A stretch of DNA of 64,000 nt, taken from Lamellibrachia satsuma. Lineage: Eukaryota; Annelida; Polychaeta; Sabellida; Siboglinidae. Location: the NCBI GenBank assembly GCA_033239005.1, contig BSQZ01000035.1, positions 3,091,001 through 3,155,000 of the forward strand, given 5' to 3'. Positions 53,601-58,390 of the stretch are shown here, piece after piece. Below the pieces are notes generated by a model. It searched no databases. It worked only from the letters and a program-made list of their open reading frames with translations, and had not been told where the DNA came from. Within the stretch, counting starts at the first letter, position 1. Each line of letters begins with the position of its first letter. The position numbers and the translations under genes are program-made.

Positions 53601-54444
53601 GCACGCAGTGCTGTCTGGCGATGCTCCTTCTTATGGTAGCACTCGCTACCAATGTTCCATAAACAATCGTGCTCATGGAACAATTTGACCAGGAGAAATA
53701 CCTGGTTAACCGTCAGCCGAACATCTTGCCTCTTGCCAGCAGCCATTGTTCCTGGCGGATATTTCTAGATACGTCACATGTGTTGGCTTTTGGCTGTGAT
53801 TGGACATATTACATGCAACCAAAAAAACAAAGTTGCACGGAATAGAGCATTCCCTATTGCGAGAGACACGCATGAGACCCAGTTGCATGCAATGTACTGT
53901 GTACACGAGGCGATCAGGCTGCGACCAGGTTGCAATTAAGCGACCATGTCTCCTGTCGTATGCAACCACGTTGCATAGTGTAAAGCTGGCTTTAGGTAAG
54001 TAGGAATTGTTATTTCTCTGCTTTTTGTTTCATGTTGAGACCAAAATCAATTTAGAGAAGTTTCAAATTTAATGACAATGGTTAATGTTGATCATGAATG
54101 GTGTACTACTTTTATTAATGATTTTTTTTAATGAAACCTATCACATTAACCGCAACAAGGAATTTGAAGTGAAAATCTACATGTCGGTGCAATAGCGCGT
54201 GTCTTACTGGACCGATTGTCGGTGCACAACTGCCACTATAGTAGTAGTACTAGAAGTGCGTTTACTAAATAGGCTCAACCGTCTCAACTGACAACTGTCG
54301 CAACTAGCCGCAATTACCACGGCCTTTTTTATAATACATGCCAAAGATGTCCTACTTACGCTGTATGCGTGTTGACTTTTTATACTTGCTTGTCCAGCTG
54401 AACTCCGTCATTTTGTCGTCGGTCTTCCCTATGTTTAAAGCCAT
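13586..54444 (-). CDS. CNBD1: CNBD1-like cyclic nucleotide-binding-domain protein, 14 exons, 509 aa
   Basis: Seen: fourteen minus-strand segments bounded by AG and GT sites join in one frame: 54360-54444, 48341-48428, 47754-47867, 44834-44889, 40328-40499, 39917-40065, 29215-29348, 25399-25460, 23077-23155, 22652-22784, 18524-18633, 17220-17370, 15737-15804, 13586-13714. The total is 1530 nt with no internal stop. The start is the first in-frame ATG after an upstream stop near 54516. Known: vertebrate CNBD1 (about 436 aa) has matching stretches, for example [39 protein letters not shown] and [18 protein letters not shown]. Two cyclic-nucleotide-binding (CNB) folds lie near residues 180-310 and 320-450; the C-terminal 65 residues are basic and helical-looking. 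Both phosphate-binding cassettes lack the usual Arg, so ligand binding is doubtful (inference). Introns run from 262 bp to 10.6 kb and hold most repeats of the window. The orthology call is firm; cDNA could still move an end. Confidence 0.9.
13797..14090. repeat. 28-bp minisatellite, ~10 copies
   Basis: Units built on gtatgtaagtacatacca, alternating atgtacgaa and atgtatgaa. Lies in intron 13 of the CNBD1-like gene. Confidence 0.95.
14200..15370 (-). mobile_element. Penelope-like element fragment (family 3), minus strand
   Basis: In order on the minus strand: RT end ([16 protein letters not shown], about 15190), a 44-bp array (14715-15022), a [13 protein letters not shown] block (about 14650), [20 protein letters not shown], a GIY-YIG core ([18 protein letters not shown]), and the end [15 protein letters not shown] (about 14245). 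The frame is broken at several points. It lies in intron 13 of the CNBD1-like gene. Confidence 0.85.
14715..15022. repeat. 44-bp minisatellite, 7 copies, inside a Penelope-like ORF
   Basis: Seven nearly identical units; the minus strand of one unit codes [12 protein letters not shown], the conserved segment between the RT and endonuclease of this element. Since 44 is not a multiple of 3, each added unit shifts the frame. Confidence 0.95.
15737..15804 (-). CDS. CNBD1: CNBD1-like exon 13
   Basis: Residues 445-467 ([18 protein letters not shown]). It continues the helix after the second CNB fold, beyond where human CNBD1 aligns. Acceptor tttacag, donor CAG|gtacat. Phase 1 in, 0 out. Confidence 0.8.
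16082..16110 (-). ncRNA. Hammerhead-like core in the inverted 5' arm
   Basis: On the minus strand CTGATGA (16104-16110), a stem-loop with one mismatch (aggaacc, gtgat, ggtccc), then GAAA (16082-16085). The plus-strand copy at 16930-16955 is decayed (GTGATGA and ATAA). Confidence 0.5.
16190..16350. repeat. 20-bp minisatellite, ~8 copies
   Basis: Units of the form gaagtcacacatgtcaagcc, inside the family-2 Penelope-like element. Confidence 0.9.
17220..17370 (-). CDS. CNBD1: CNBD1-like exon 12
   Basis: Residues 395-444. [18 protein letters not shown] is the phosphate-binding cassette of the second CNB fold. The Glu of FGE is kept, but Val-Thr stands where the ligand Arg would be. Followed by [11 protein letters not shown]. 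Acceptor taacag, donor AAAG|gtactt. Phase 0 in, 1 out. Confidence 0.93.
17640..18420. repeat. ~23-bp diverged satellite in intron 11
   Basis: Irregular units around acagtcacacaacatcttcc over 780 bp, preceded by a run of aattaa-type sequence (17480-17640). Confidence 0.85.
18524..18633 (-). CDS. CNBD1: CNBD1-like exon 11
   Basis: Residues 358-394. [15 protein letters not shown] is the early beta-roll of the second CNB fold. Two candidate donors lie 8 bp apart; ATG|gtatgg is chosen because it alone gives phase 0 for exon 12. The other (AAATG|gtacaa) would put a stop into exon 12. Confidence 0.88.
18640..19715. other. Intron 10 segment without recognised content
   Basis: Minus-strand open pieces (19176-19415, 18906-19115) look somewhat coding but match no family I know. 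They may belong to an old element next to the CR1-like LINE. Confidence 0.35.
19720..21960 (+). mobile_element. CR1-like LINE remnant, plus strand
   Basis: Endonuclease end ([14 protein letters not shown], about 19820), RT start ([14 protein letters not shown] and [14 protein letters not shown], 20330-20530), RT core (about 20930-21060, [10 protein letters not shown] type and FADDT type), and the C-terminal block ([14 protein letters not shown], 21240-21290; a final [16 protein letters not shown], about 21845). Stops and shifts are frequent. Same family as 8480-10500. In intron 10 of the CNBD1-like gene. Confidence 0.88.
22190..22272. repeat. 21-bp repeat, 4 copies
   Basis: Units around ctttcctgcttttcatg, ending at a degenerate copy. 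Confidence 0.85.
22652..22784 (-). CDS. CNBD1: CNBD1-like exon 10
   Basis: Residues 314-357. Helical segment ([18 protein letters not shown]) followed by TFPPNT, aligned with the KKFPPGH stretch that starts the second CNB fold. Acceptor ccaacag, donor CTA|gtaagt. Phase 0 in, 1 out. Confidence 0.9.
23077..23155 (-). CDS. CNBD1: CNBD1-like exon 9
   Basis: Residues 287-313. [16 protein letters not shown] closes the first CNB beta-roll and matches the SVVTEDDCEILKIP block of vertebrate CNBD1. Acceptor cttttag, donor GAA|gtaaat. Phase 2 in, 0 out. Confidence 0.9.
23225..23763. repeat. ~44-bp minisatellite, main part
   Basis: About 11 units containing cacctgcaccagtctaaag and gtatcctcacata. Interrupted at 23764 by a hAT element and resumed at 25055-25130. 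Confidence 0.92.
23764..25054 (+). mobile_element. hAT element, internally deleted
   Basis: Terminal inverted repeats cagggatcaatct and agatcgatccctg. Inside, 24320-24590 reads [35 protein letters not shown] and LMQVMIEG, the hAT C-terminal dimerisation domain of ZNF862-type transposases. The rest of the transposase is missing. The element sits in the 44-bp minisatellite; aaaatg/aaagtg is present on both sides. Confidence 0.88.
24320..24590 (+). pseudogene. hAT transposase C-terminal dimerisation domain
   Basis: Residual reading frame with the CERSFSxQNxxxxPLRN signature. Stops follow within the domain, so it is not functional. Confidence 0.8.
25055..25130. repeat. ~44-bp minisatellite, part beyond the hAT insertion
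   Basis: Two further units in register with the main array at 23225-23763. Confidence 0.9.
25399..25460 (-). CDS. CNBD1: CNBD1-like exon 8
   Basis: Residues 267-286. [12 protein letters not shown] carries the phosphate-cassette position of the first CNB fold, but without the ligand-contacting Arg. Acceptor ctttcag|CTG, donor CAG|gtagat. Phase 0 in, 2 out. Confidence 0.9.
25640..25775. repeat. 33-bp minisatellite, 4 copies
   Basis: Nearly identical units containing aatagggtatattgggacag. In intron 7 of the CNBD1-like gene. Confidence 0.95.
25942..27488. repeat. 49-bp minisatellite, ~31 copies, grown from a MITE terminus
   Basis: Units contain catcctcgctagccagggg and tactacagtacccctgac. The unit equals the outer part of the left terminal repeat of MITE M1: the same order (cctcgctaaccag, then tactacactatccctgg) occurs once at 12907-12937. 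Variants (ccccgctagcc, tcttcactagcc, ccttactagcc) recur in groups, which suggests block duplication. Confidence 0.93.
27489..27760. mobile_element. MITE M1 core between two arrays
   Basis: Left inner terminal sequence ggcagataaacctgttgaaa and right inner sequence acgtttcagcaggttaatct are inverted partners. The middle (tcgtcccacttgcagtcctg) matches the copy at 13018-13045. It lacks a long ORF. Confidence 0.8.
27735..27965. repeat. 57-bp minisatellite, 4 copies, grown from the right MITE terminus
   Basis: Units contain aggttaatctgccagggg and aacccctggcggcgaggatg. This is the right terminal repeat of M1, the inverted counterpart of the 49-bp unit. Confidence 0.92.
28026..28663. mobile_element. 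MITE with ggggctagttgtaac ends
   Basis: The sequence ggggctagttgtaacatgg at 28027 is mirrored by gttgttacaactagcccc ending at 28662. Length is about 640 bp and there is no transposase. In intron 7. Confidence 0.6.
29215..29348 (-). CDS. CNBD1: CNBD1-like exon 7
   Basis: Residues 222-266. [16 protein letters not shown] is the beta-roll core of the first CNB fold and aligns with the GFYVILKGLARP block of vertebrate CNBD1. A tRNA-derived SINE starts about 35 bp beyond its acceptor, and three 18-bp direct repeats lie just past its donor (29153-29209). Phase 1 in, 0 out. Confidence 0.9.
29395..29640 (+). mobile_element. tRNA-derived SINE next to exon 7
   Basis: A-box tagctcagtgactcgagcgc (29419-29438) and B-box gggtttgagtcc (29462-29473) at tRNA-like spacing. 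The front half is partly duplicated (29383-29410). The body matches 10733-10960. Confidence 0.7.
29660..29947. repeat. 40-bp minisatellite, 7 copies
   Basis: Units contain gacaaccacaatgtagtgga. In intron 6. Confidence 0.95.
29948..30721. other. Intron 6 segment, nothing coding recognised
   Basis: Only a 20-bp triplicate (gtagcatgttgtgatctca, about 30417-30462) stands out. Confidence 0.45.
30722..30970. repeat. Foldback with 52-bp arms
   Basis: 30722-30773 and 30919-30970 are inverted copies with one mismatch, 145 bp apart. A (TA)n run (about 30980-31023) follows. Likely a short foldback transposon. Confidence 0.85.
31318..31619. repeat. Foldback with ~111-bp arms
   Basis: 31318-31428 and 31508-31619 are nearly perfect inverted copies around a 79-bp spacer. 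They would form a long hairpin. No ORF. Confidence 0.88.
31620..32310. other. Intron 6 segment, nothing recognised
   Basis: AT-rich; one decoy exon-like stretch (32125-32213) was examined and rejected. Confidence 0.45.
32325..32582. repeat. 42-bp minisatellite, 6 copies
   Basis: Units contain aatgacaccatcaacaagat. The period divides by 3, so it stays open on both strands; not a gene. Confidence 0.95.
32600..33775. other. Intron 6 segment, nothing recognised
   Basis: A short CA/GCATG-rich run (32620-32670), then AT-rich DNA with no supported feature up to the pseudogene at 33780. Confidence 0.4.
33780..37330 (-). pseudogene. Uncharacterised transposon-type ORF, split by a LINE
   Basis: Minus strand. 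Upper part: KVPKNN near 37215, then after an intron-like gap [20 protein letters not shown] and [19 protein letters not shown] (36783-36640). Lower part: [20 protein letters not shown] (about 34360), [12 protein letters not shown] (about 34190), [27 protein letters not shown] (about 34035), and EAGHGKG (about 33917). This order is that of a multicopy invertebrate family often seen near transposons; its enzymology is unknown to me. Many stops. The LINE at 34470-36468 sits between the two parts. Confidence 0.6.
34470..36468 (+). mobile_element. Jockey/CR1-superfamily LINE, plus strand, with (ttatcc)n tail
   Basis: RT blocks in order: [18 protein letters not shown] (34500), [20 protein letters not shown] (34755), [16 protein letters not shown] (about 34950), [14 protein letters not shown] (about 35205), YVDDTTLF (about 35295). 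The 3' end is aaataaaattta followed by ttatcc repeats at 36440-36468, a typical LINE terminus. Several frame breaks. Inserted in a transposon ORF within intron 6. Confidence 0.88.
37331..38125. other. Intron 6 segment, nothing recognised
   Basis: AT-rich sequence with a short tatataaatata run at 38025-38060. Confidence 0.45.
38130..38440 (-). mobile_element. Degenerate tRNA-derived SINE (same family as 48466-48783)
   Basis: Shares ttgggac, cttcaccccatggcagac, tctgggaagcagtcagc, ctgcaattactg and ccaggtactc with the better copy, in the same order and strand. The tRNA-like head (38405-38435) is decayed. Confidence 0.65.
38775..39705. repeat. 54-bp minisatellite, ~17 copies
   Basis: Units contain gagcagccattctctgagac and aagttttgtttagcatcaat. 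Period 54 keeps minus frames open (up to 184 codons), an artefact. Units at the 39600 end are diverged. Confidence 0.96.
39917..40065 (-). CDS. CNBD1: CNBD1-like exon 6
   Basis: Residues 172-221. [10 protein letters not shown] matches the conserved P-x-x-RT block, and the following helix ([14 protein letters not shown]) opens the first CNB fold. Acceptor ttttttcag, donor C|gtatgt. Phase 2 in, 1 out. Intron 5 upstream is only 262 bp, intron 6 downstream is 10.6 kb. Confidence 0.9.
40328..40499 (-). CDS. CNBD1: CNBD1-like exon 5
   Basis: Residues 115-171, the longest exon. A charged linker with a [15 protein letters not shown] stretch leads into [12 protein letters not shown], the helix before the first CNB fold. 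Acceptor cttcag|TTAGC, donor ACT|gtaagt. Phase 1 in, 2 out. Confidence 0.9.
40500..41555. other. Intron 4 segment before the large array
   Basis: No coding match; two copies of ggattcgtacttgatgc lie at 40989 and 41319. Confidence 0.45.
41560..44272. repeat. 39-bp array, ~70 copies, with higher-order structure
   Basis: Units contain ctggcacaacagtcatagat and caccaacagacctag. Rare variants recur about 1,047 bp apart: catatatg at 41933 and 42979, caatagc at 42644 and 43691, aataaactag at 42451 and 43498. So a block of about 27 units was duplicated. The long minus-strand open frames are artefacts of the 39-bp period. Confidence 0.97.
44387..44634. repeat. Two (TA)n runs around a duplicated 55-bp segment
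   Basis: TA runs at about 44387-44456 and 44530-44634. The sequence between them (cacaaaattgcattaatt) repeats 44335-44390, and both copies match ttttgtacaac-type flanks. Confidence 0.85.
44834..44889 (-). CDS. CNBD1: CNBD1-like exon 4
   Basis: Residues 96-114, a short basic linker ([11 protein letters not shown]). The acceptor is strong (ttctgttacag). The donor CTTG|gtgtgt is weaker but keeps the frame into exon 5. Little family conservation is expected here, so this exon rests mostly on splice phase. Confidence 0.75.
45040..45235. repeat. ~30-bp minisatellite, left part
   Basis: Units contain ggtccccctagatccacc. Continues at 46665-47360 beyond a LINE fragment. Confidence 0.88.
45236..45600. 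other. Intron 3 segment without recognised content
   Basis: AT-rich DNA between the minisatellite and the 20-bp array. Confidence 0.4.
45605..45945. repeat. 20-21-bp minisatellite, ~16 copies
   Basis: Units of cattgtcttagtgctggtt type. The last unit runs into LINE sequence that reads [11 protein letters not shown] on the minus strand, so the array appears to have grown from the LINE's C-terminal end. Confidence 0.93.
45946..46660 (-). mobile_element. LINE RT fragment, minus strand
   Basis: Minus-strand blocks: [13 protein letters not shown] type (about 46370), [16 protein letters not shown] (about 46280), [19 protein letters not shown] (about 46190), then [15 protein letters not shown] (about 46020). 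This is the RT palm and end of a jockey-type LINE. It lies inside the ggtccccctagatcc minisatellite. Confidence 0.8.
46665..47360. repeat. ~30-bp minisatellite, right part
   Basis: About 24 diverged units with ctggtccccctagatcc and cactgttg. Confidence 0.9.
47400..47640. repeat. ~21-bp minisatellite, 11 copies
   Basis: Units of gtctgatgacacattgtag type, just below exon 3 of the CNBD1-like gene. Confidence 0.92.
47754..47867 (-). CDS. CNBD1: CNBD1-like exon 3
   Basis: Residues 58-95. Contains [15 protein letters not shown], which aligns with the AHDTFMKQYPKVF block of vertebrate CNBD1. Acceptor ctgcag|TGACAC, donor GGAG|gttagt. Phase 2 on both sides. Intron 2 upstream is only 473 bp. Confidence 0.9.
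48341..48428 (-). CDS. CNBD1: CNBD1-like exon 2
   Basis: Codes residues 29-57 plus two bases of codon 58. The acceptor follows a T-rich tract and the donor is AT|gtaagt. The segment [15 protein letters not shown] matches the N-terminal region of vertebrate CNBD1 (INYGQLNALC type). Phase 1 in, phase 2 out. Confidence 0.9.
48466..48783 (-). mobile_element. tRNA-derived SINE with LINE-like tail
   Basis: On the minus strand: A-box-like tagtggttagaacg (48751-48764), B-box-like gggttagaat (48717-48726), a central domain with tgagtacctggc, and a tail ending cgctatataagaat. The layout (tRNA head, conserved middle, CR1/L2-type tail) is that of widespread metazoan SINEs. In intron 1. Confidence 0.75.
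48830..49510. repeat. 32-bp minisatellite, ~19 copies
   Basis: Units contain gtgtcatgctcccatgactc. Outer units below 49000 are diverged, inner ones nearly identical. Confidence 0.96.
49511..49990. other. Intron 1 segment, nothing recognised
   Basis: AT-rich, no element ends seen. Confidence 0.4.
49999..50112. mobile_element. Minimal Penelope-like family-1 remnant: inverted tails only
   Basis: Inverted copies of the 3' tail (49999-50027 and 50044-50073) around a 16-bp spacer, followed by the family's last 38 bp ending ccattcaag. Flanks tatttaaagt and tacttaaagt look like a target duplication. Confidence 0.7.
50330..50400 (+). repeat. SINE/LINE 3' tail fragment
   Basis: Sequence aaggcacctgagagcaatct followed by gtgctatataagtac and a TTATTA run: the tail type of the tRNA SINEs here. 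Confidence 0.4.
50401..52452. other. Intron 1 segment, no gene recognised
   Basis: Two stretches around gacctgggtcatatccc (51580-51670) and their relatives (52120-52200) share short words, perhaps one old repeat. No coding signal. Confidence 0.4.
52467..52621. repeat. 31-bp minisatellite, 5 copies
   Basis: Units contain gtgatgtcctaacagggagt. Confidence 0.95.
53227..53996 (-). mobile_element. Harbinger-like element with MADF-type ORF fragment
   Basis: Ends taaagccggctttacacta (about 53229) and tagtgtaaagctggcttta (to about 53994) are inverted. A minus-strand frame (53543-53746) reads [17 protein letters not shown], then [20 protein letters not shown], which resembles the MADF/Myb-like second protein of PIF/Harbinger elements. 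No transposase remains. In intron 1, about 360 bp from exon 1. Confidence 0.65.
53997..54359. other. Intron 1 segment next to exon 1
   Basis: No repeat or coding signal. A short tactatagtagtag palindrome lies near 54236-54250. Confidence 0.4.
54360..54444 (-). CDS. CNBD1: CNBD1-like exon 1 (start codon)
   Basis: Codes residues 1-28, beginning [12 protein letters not shown], and ends in phase 1 at a consensus donor (C|gtaagt). An in-frame stop lies near 54516, and no other in-frame ATG lies between it and 54444. The upstream DNA carries no obvious TATA box. Intron 1 is 5.9 kb. Confidence 0.8.
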
Positions 54445-54819
54445 GTTACGGACTGTCGCAAGTTTGTTTACATATCCATAATGCTGTTGCTCCAACAACC
54501 GTCCGAATATCGCTCATTTGCGATTATGGCGCCACCTTGCGATGCAGGTGCTCGAATATTCACAACACTCCTTCTGCCGGATAAAACTATCAAAATACAA
54601 AACAATCATCATGATATTCATATTAAACTGTACTGCCAGCCACAATTAAGGCAGCGCAGGTGTCCAATACCTAAACACACTTCAAAATGCAACAACGTAC
54701 ACATTCACATACTTCACAAAGTGACAACGTACACACACTTAAAAAAAAATGCAACACACACTTCAAATAAAAATGAACAACGTACATCATCACTCACTTC
54801 GTCATGTGACAACGTTCAC

Positions 54820-54896
54820 CTTCACACACACGCACACGCGCGCGCACACACGCACGCACACACACACGCACACACTCACAAACACACTCACACAAA

Positions 54897-54935
<39 letters not shown>
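54820..54935. repeat. (CA)n microsatellite
   Basis: CA/CG-rich runs, with imperfect cacacgcacac units in the left half. Confidence 0.95.
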
Positions 54936-55090
54936 CCTCAAATACGTTTTCGCTAGTGTCATGAACCATTGGCCCACCAAACACGACCGTGTGAATAGGC
55001 AGTTCAACATCCTGCAGTCTGCAAAAAAGCATCTGAAATAAAAAATCTTTACTACACCAGGTTCAATGTAACAATACAAAATAGGCTTTT
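54936..55090 (-). pseudogene. Exon-like segment, minus copy of an inverted pair
   Basis: Acceptor-like ttatttcag near 55041, then DVELPIHTVVFGGPMVHDT and SENVFEAV, cut by the CA run. Its partner at 55780-55960 is on the plus strand. Pattern weakly recalls the start of a family 8-type glycosyltransferase fold, which is a guess. Confidence 0.4.
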
Positions 55091-55154
55091 GTTTTTATTA
55101 TTATACTTTAATTAACATACATTTTATTTCTTGACTTCTTGGCTTATCTATTGA

Positions 55155-55501
<347 letters not shown>

Positions 55502-55779
55502 CAGTCATCATGTGGAATGTATCTACGAACAAGGAGCTTACGGATTTATCAATACCACACCAGTGGCTCGTAGGATGACAGGATGGACTTACGGAGATGT
55601 CTCCAGCGCCAGTTCAATACCACGCCAGATGTTCGTTCGATGAATGAATGACTGATATTACACTATACAGTAATATACACAAGACATGTCTTTCGCTGAT
55701 ACTGTACATAGAGTATACACACATTCCACAGATGAGCCAAGAAATCAAATGTAAATTAATGTTTAATAAAACAAATAAC

Positions 55780-55965
55780 AAATAAATATTTATTTGTTAT
55801 TGTTACATTAATTGTTGTCAGATTAATTTATTTCAGATACTTTTCTTGATTTTGAATTGCCAATTCACATAGTCGTGCTTGGTGAGCCAATGGCTCATGA
55901 CACAAGGGAGAACGTCTTTGGGGCTTTTCTCCGATCACTGACATTCGTCAGAAATAAACAGTTCA
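55780..55965 (+). pseudogene. Exon-like segment, plus copy of an inverted pair
   Basis: Acceptor-like tttatttcag at about 55836, then DFELPIHIVVLGEPMAHDT and FLRSLTFVRNKQFKFDIG. Intron sequence before it (attgttacatt) also matches the minus copy. It could be a live exon of an unseen gene. Confidence 0.4.
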
Positions 55966-58390
55966 AGTTCGATATCGGTAGCCTCCATGCCTTGCCATTG
56001 CTCCATTGTTACGAATTGCTTTTCGGTAGTTGTTGTTGGCTGTGGTGGTGTTGTTCATTCAGGTAATATTCGAAGGGCCCGTATGCGACGTCACACAGGC
56101 AAAGTTGTATATCACACAGGCCATAGATGCAATCGATATAAAGAATAAATCAATAAATGCAGTTAAGTACAGCATTGCTGGTTATCTGTCTACTGTCACT
56201 TGTCGATCTAACTGTCCGCAGTGTTCTCGTCCAAAAGTATCTTGCACTATATCTACCGCGTTGTCTCGCCACCAAGGTGTCGTCCATCTGGCATTCAGCA
56301 GGCTGACAACGCTTCTCACGCGGGTCTCGATTGTTCCGTTTGATGGTGTTACGTATTGTACAGCATAATGACAACGTCTGATCTTAGTTCCATTTCTTTT
56401 ATCTCGATCAAACATAGTCTTCGTCGTCTATCATGTCAGAATCACTGGATATCGACAAGTTTATGTCTGGGTCGGGGGAACAATTCGGCGCCATATCGCC
56501 GTCGTCGTCTTCTCACGCCGTCAAATCTATCATCACGTTGTCGTCCTTGTCAGATCGTCATACGGTTTCGGCGTCGTTTCCTGCAATATCTCATAACTCC
56601 TCTACCTTACACGGATTACCACTTCCCCATCCGTCAGTGTGTAGTTAACGTAATGACCCTTTCTGGGTTTCTTCGAATGACCACGTCAGTCGTTGCTTCA
56701 GTCAACATAAGTCTGGTGACAAAGTGGTACGTTGTTAACCTTTGCCAACCATGAATAGCACCATAGATACCCCCACCCCGGACTAGTGATTCGCGACGGC
56801 TCTCTGAAACCCTGCATTAGTAGGCCCGAAACGTCAAGCACATACACCAATAACGACTGGTCTGCATAAGGCATATTCCCCATATCATGACGCTTTCAGC
56901 TGTGTCAGCTCCATCTCTCGTTCCAAATGCTGCTGCTGCTGCTGCTGCTGCTACACGAACGAATTAAAGGTTTAGTTCACATACATCGGCATTGATACGC
57001 CCCGCCTAGCCACACCCGTCACCCCACACGTGCTTGATTAGTCACTCATAAAGTAACAGTCCTTTGGTATGATTGATGGAGGGAACTTTTCTAACGGTCT
57101 TTTCGAAGTTGCATCGACGTTGTGCCATCAGTAATTTATTTTCAATTAACAATAACGATGCATAAACGTTATGACATTAGCTTTTGACAGCAGTGGCCTC
57201 ACCCAACCTACACGTCACAGCAGTGGCCTCACCCAGCCTACACGTCACAGCAGTGGCCTCACCCAACCTACACGTCAATCCATAAAACCCGTATTTTATG
57301 TGTCAATTGGCTGCAGGGATGTTTGCTTATCTTGCCCGCCTAACGGCTGACAATAGCTGTCTCTTGTCTTTTTTTGTCGCTGCATTATTTTTTCTCGCTC
57401 TAGTCCGAATGTCCATGAGTATATGCCCCATAACGTGTTGGTCGGATTTGCCGTCATTGACAATAGCCCTTACGTGATTTCACATCTTCGACCAACGGCG
57501 CGTCACCAGTTTGCACCATATATTTTCTTGAGATATTCGTTGTTGTTGAATTTACGAGTGGCTAATGCGTACATGATTTTTTACGTAGAACAATCCAACT
57601 CGGATGGATTCGTGGCAATTGCTTGATCATACGTTTGCCTTCGTAACCACTCCGTGTGTTCTGTATATTTTGCGCCAAGGTCATATCACCGTGGTGAACT
57701 GCCTTCTTAAATTGGTAGTTGCTTCCCACAGATGAAAAAGTGGAGCCTCACCCCTCACCCCTCACACCTAACCCCTCACCCCTCACACCTCACACCTCAC
57801 ACCTCCACACGACAATTGTACATGTTAGGTAGGGAATGGCGTACACCCTGATTCTTATGGGTCGTGTTCCACGTTTCATGATGTCTATGTCTATTAAATG
57901 TTTCTTGATTTCCCAAAGACTTTAAGCGCAGTTGTCACACCTTTTGCTGACAATGCAGTTGTTACGAAACATGTCTATGCACGCTTTCACCCGTGGTTTT
58001 TTCGTTCGCCGTTGGTTTTTAATCTGTTGGTTGACAGGTATGATTGATCAACAGGTATTTAATATGTCCGTTGTCAGAGTTGATTATTTATTATTATTAT
58101 TATATCGGAATTTATATAGCGCGCGAATCAAATTAAGATAAAATGCCCTCAGGCGCTTTACGTGAAACTGCATAAATTAAATAACGCTATAAAATACATA
58201 CTTTACATAAAACTGCATCAACTAAATAAAACTAAAAAATATAGATTATTCTAAAAGTAGATAGTGTAAGGAGCTGATTTAAACATTAATAAATAAATGA
58301 TTAATCAACATGTGGATGTGTCATTGTTCCCGTAATACCTAAATACCACGTCTGATCGTGGACCAAGCCGTCCTCTCTCGTCATTCAGCT
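55966..58390. other. Unresolved region below the BEL/Pao remnant
   Basis: Holds a (CTG)8 run (56929-56952), three 30-bp repeats of the cagcagtggcctcaccca type (57188-57278) and a cctcacacct run (57745-57800). A repeat tail with gcgctatataaat type sequence lies on the minus strand at 58085-58270. Open frames on both strands (56150-56415, 56698-56883) match nothing I know. Could include the element's 3' LTR, which I could not delimit. Confidence 0.4.
57188..57278. repeat. 30-bp repeat, 3 copies
   Basis: Near-identical units, aac/agc variant at one position. Confidence 0.95.

Noticed and set aside
56150..56415. Minus-strand ORFs as a continuation of BEL/Pao
   Set aside because: No integrase, envelope or other retroelement motif could be recognised, so they were left unassigned.
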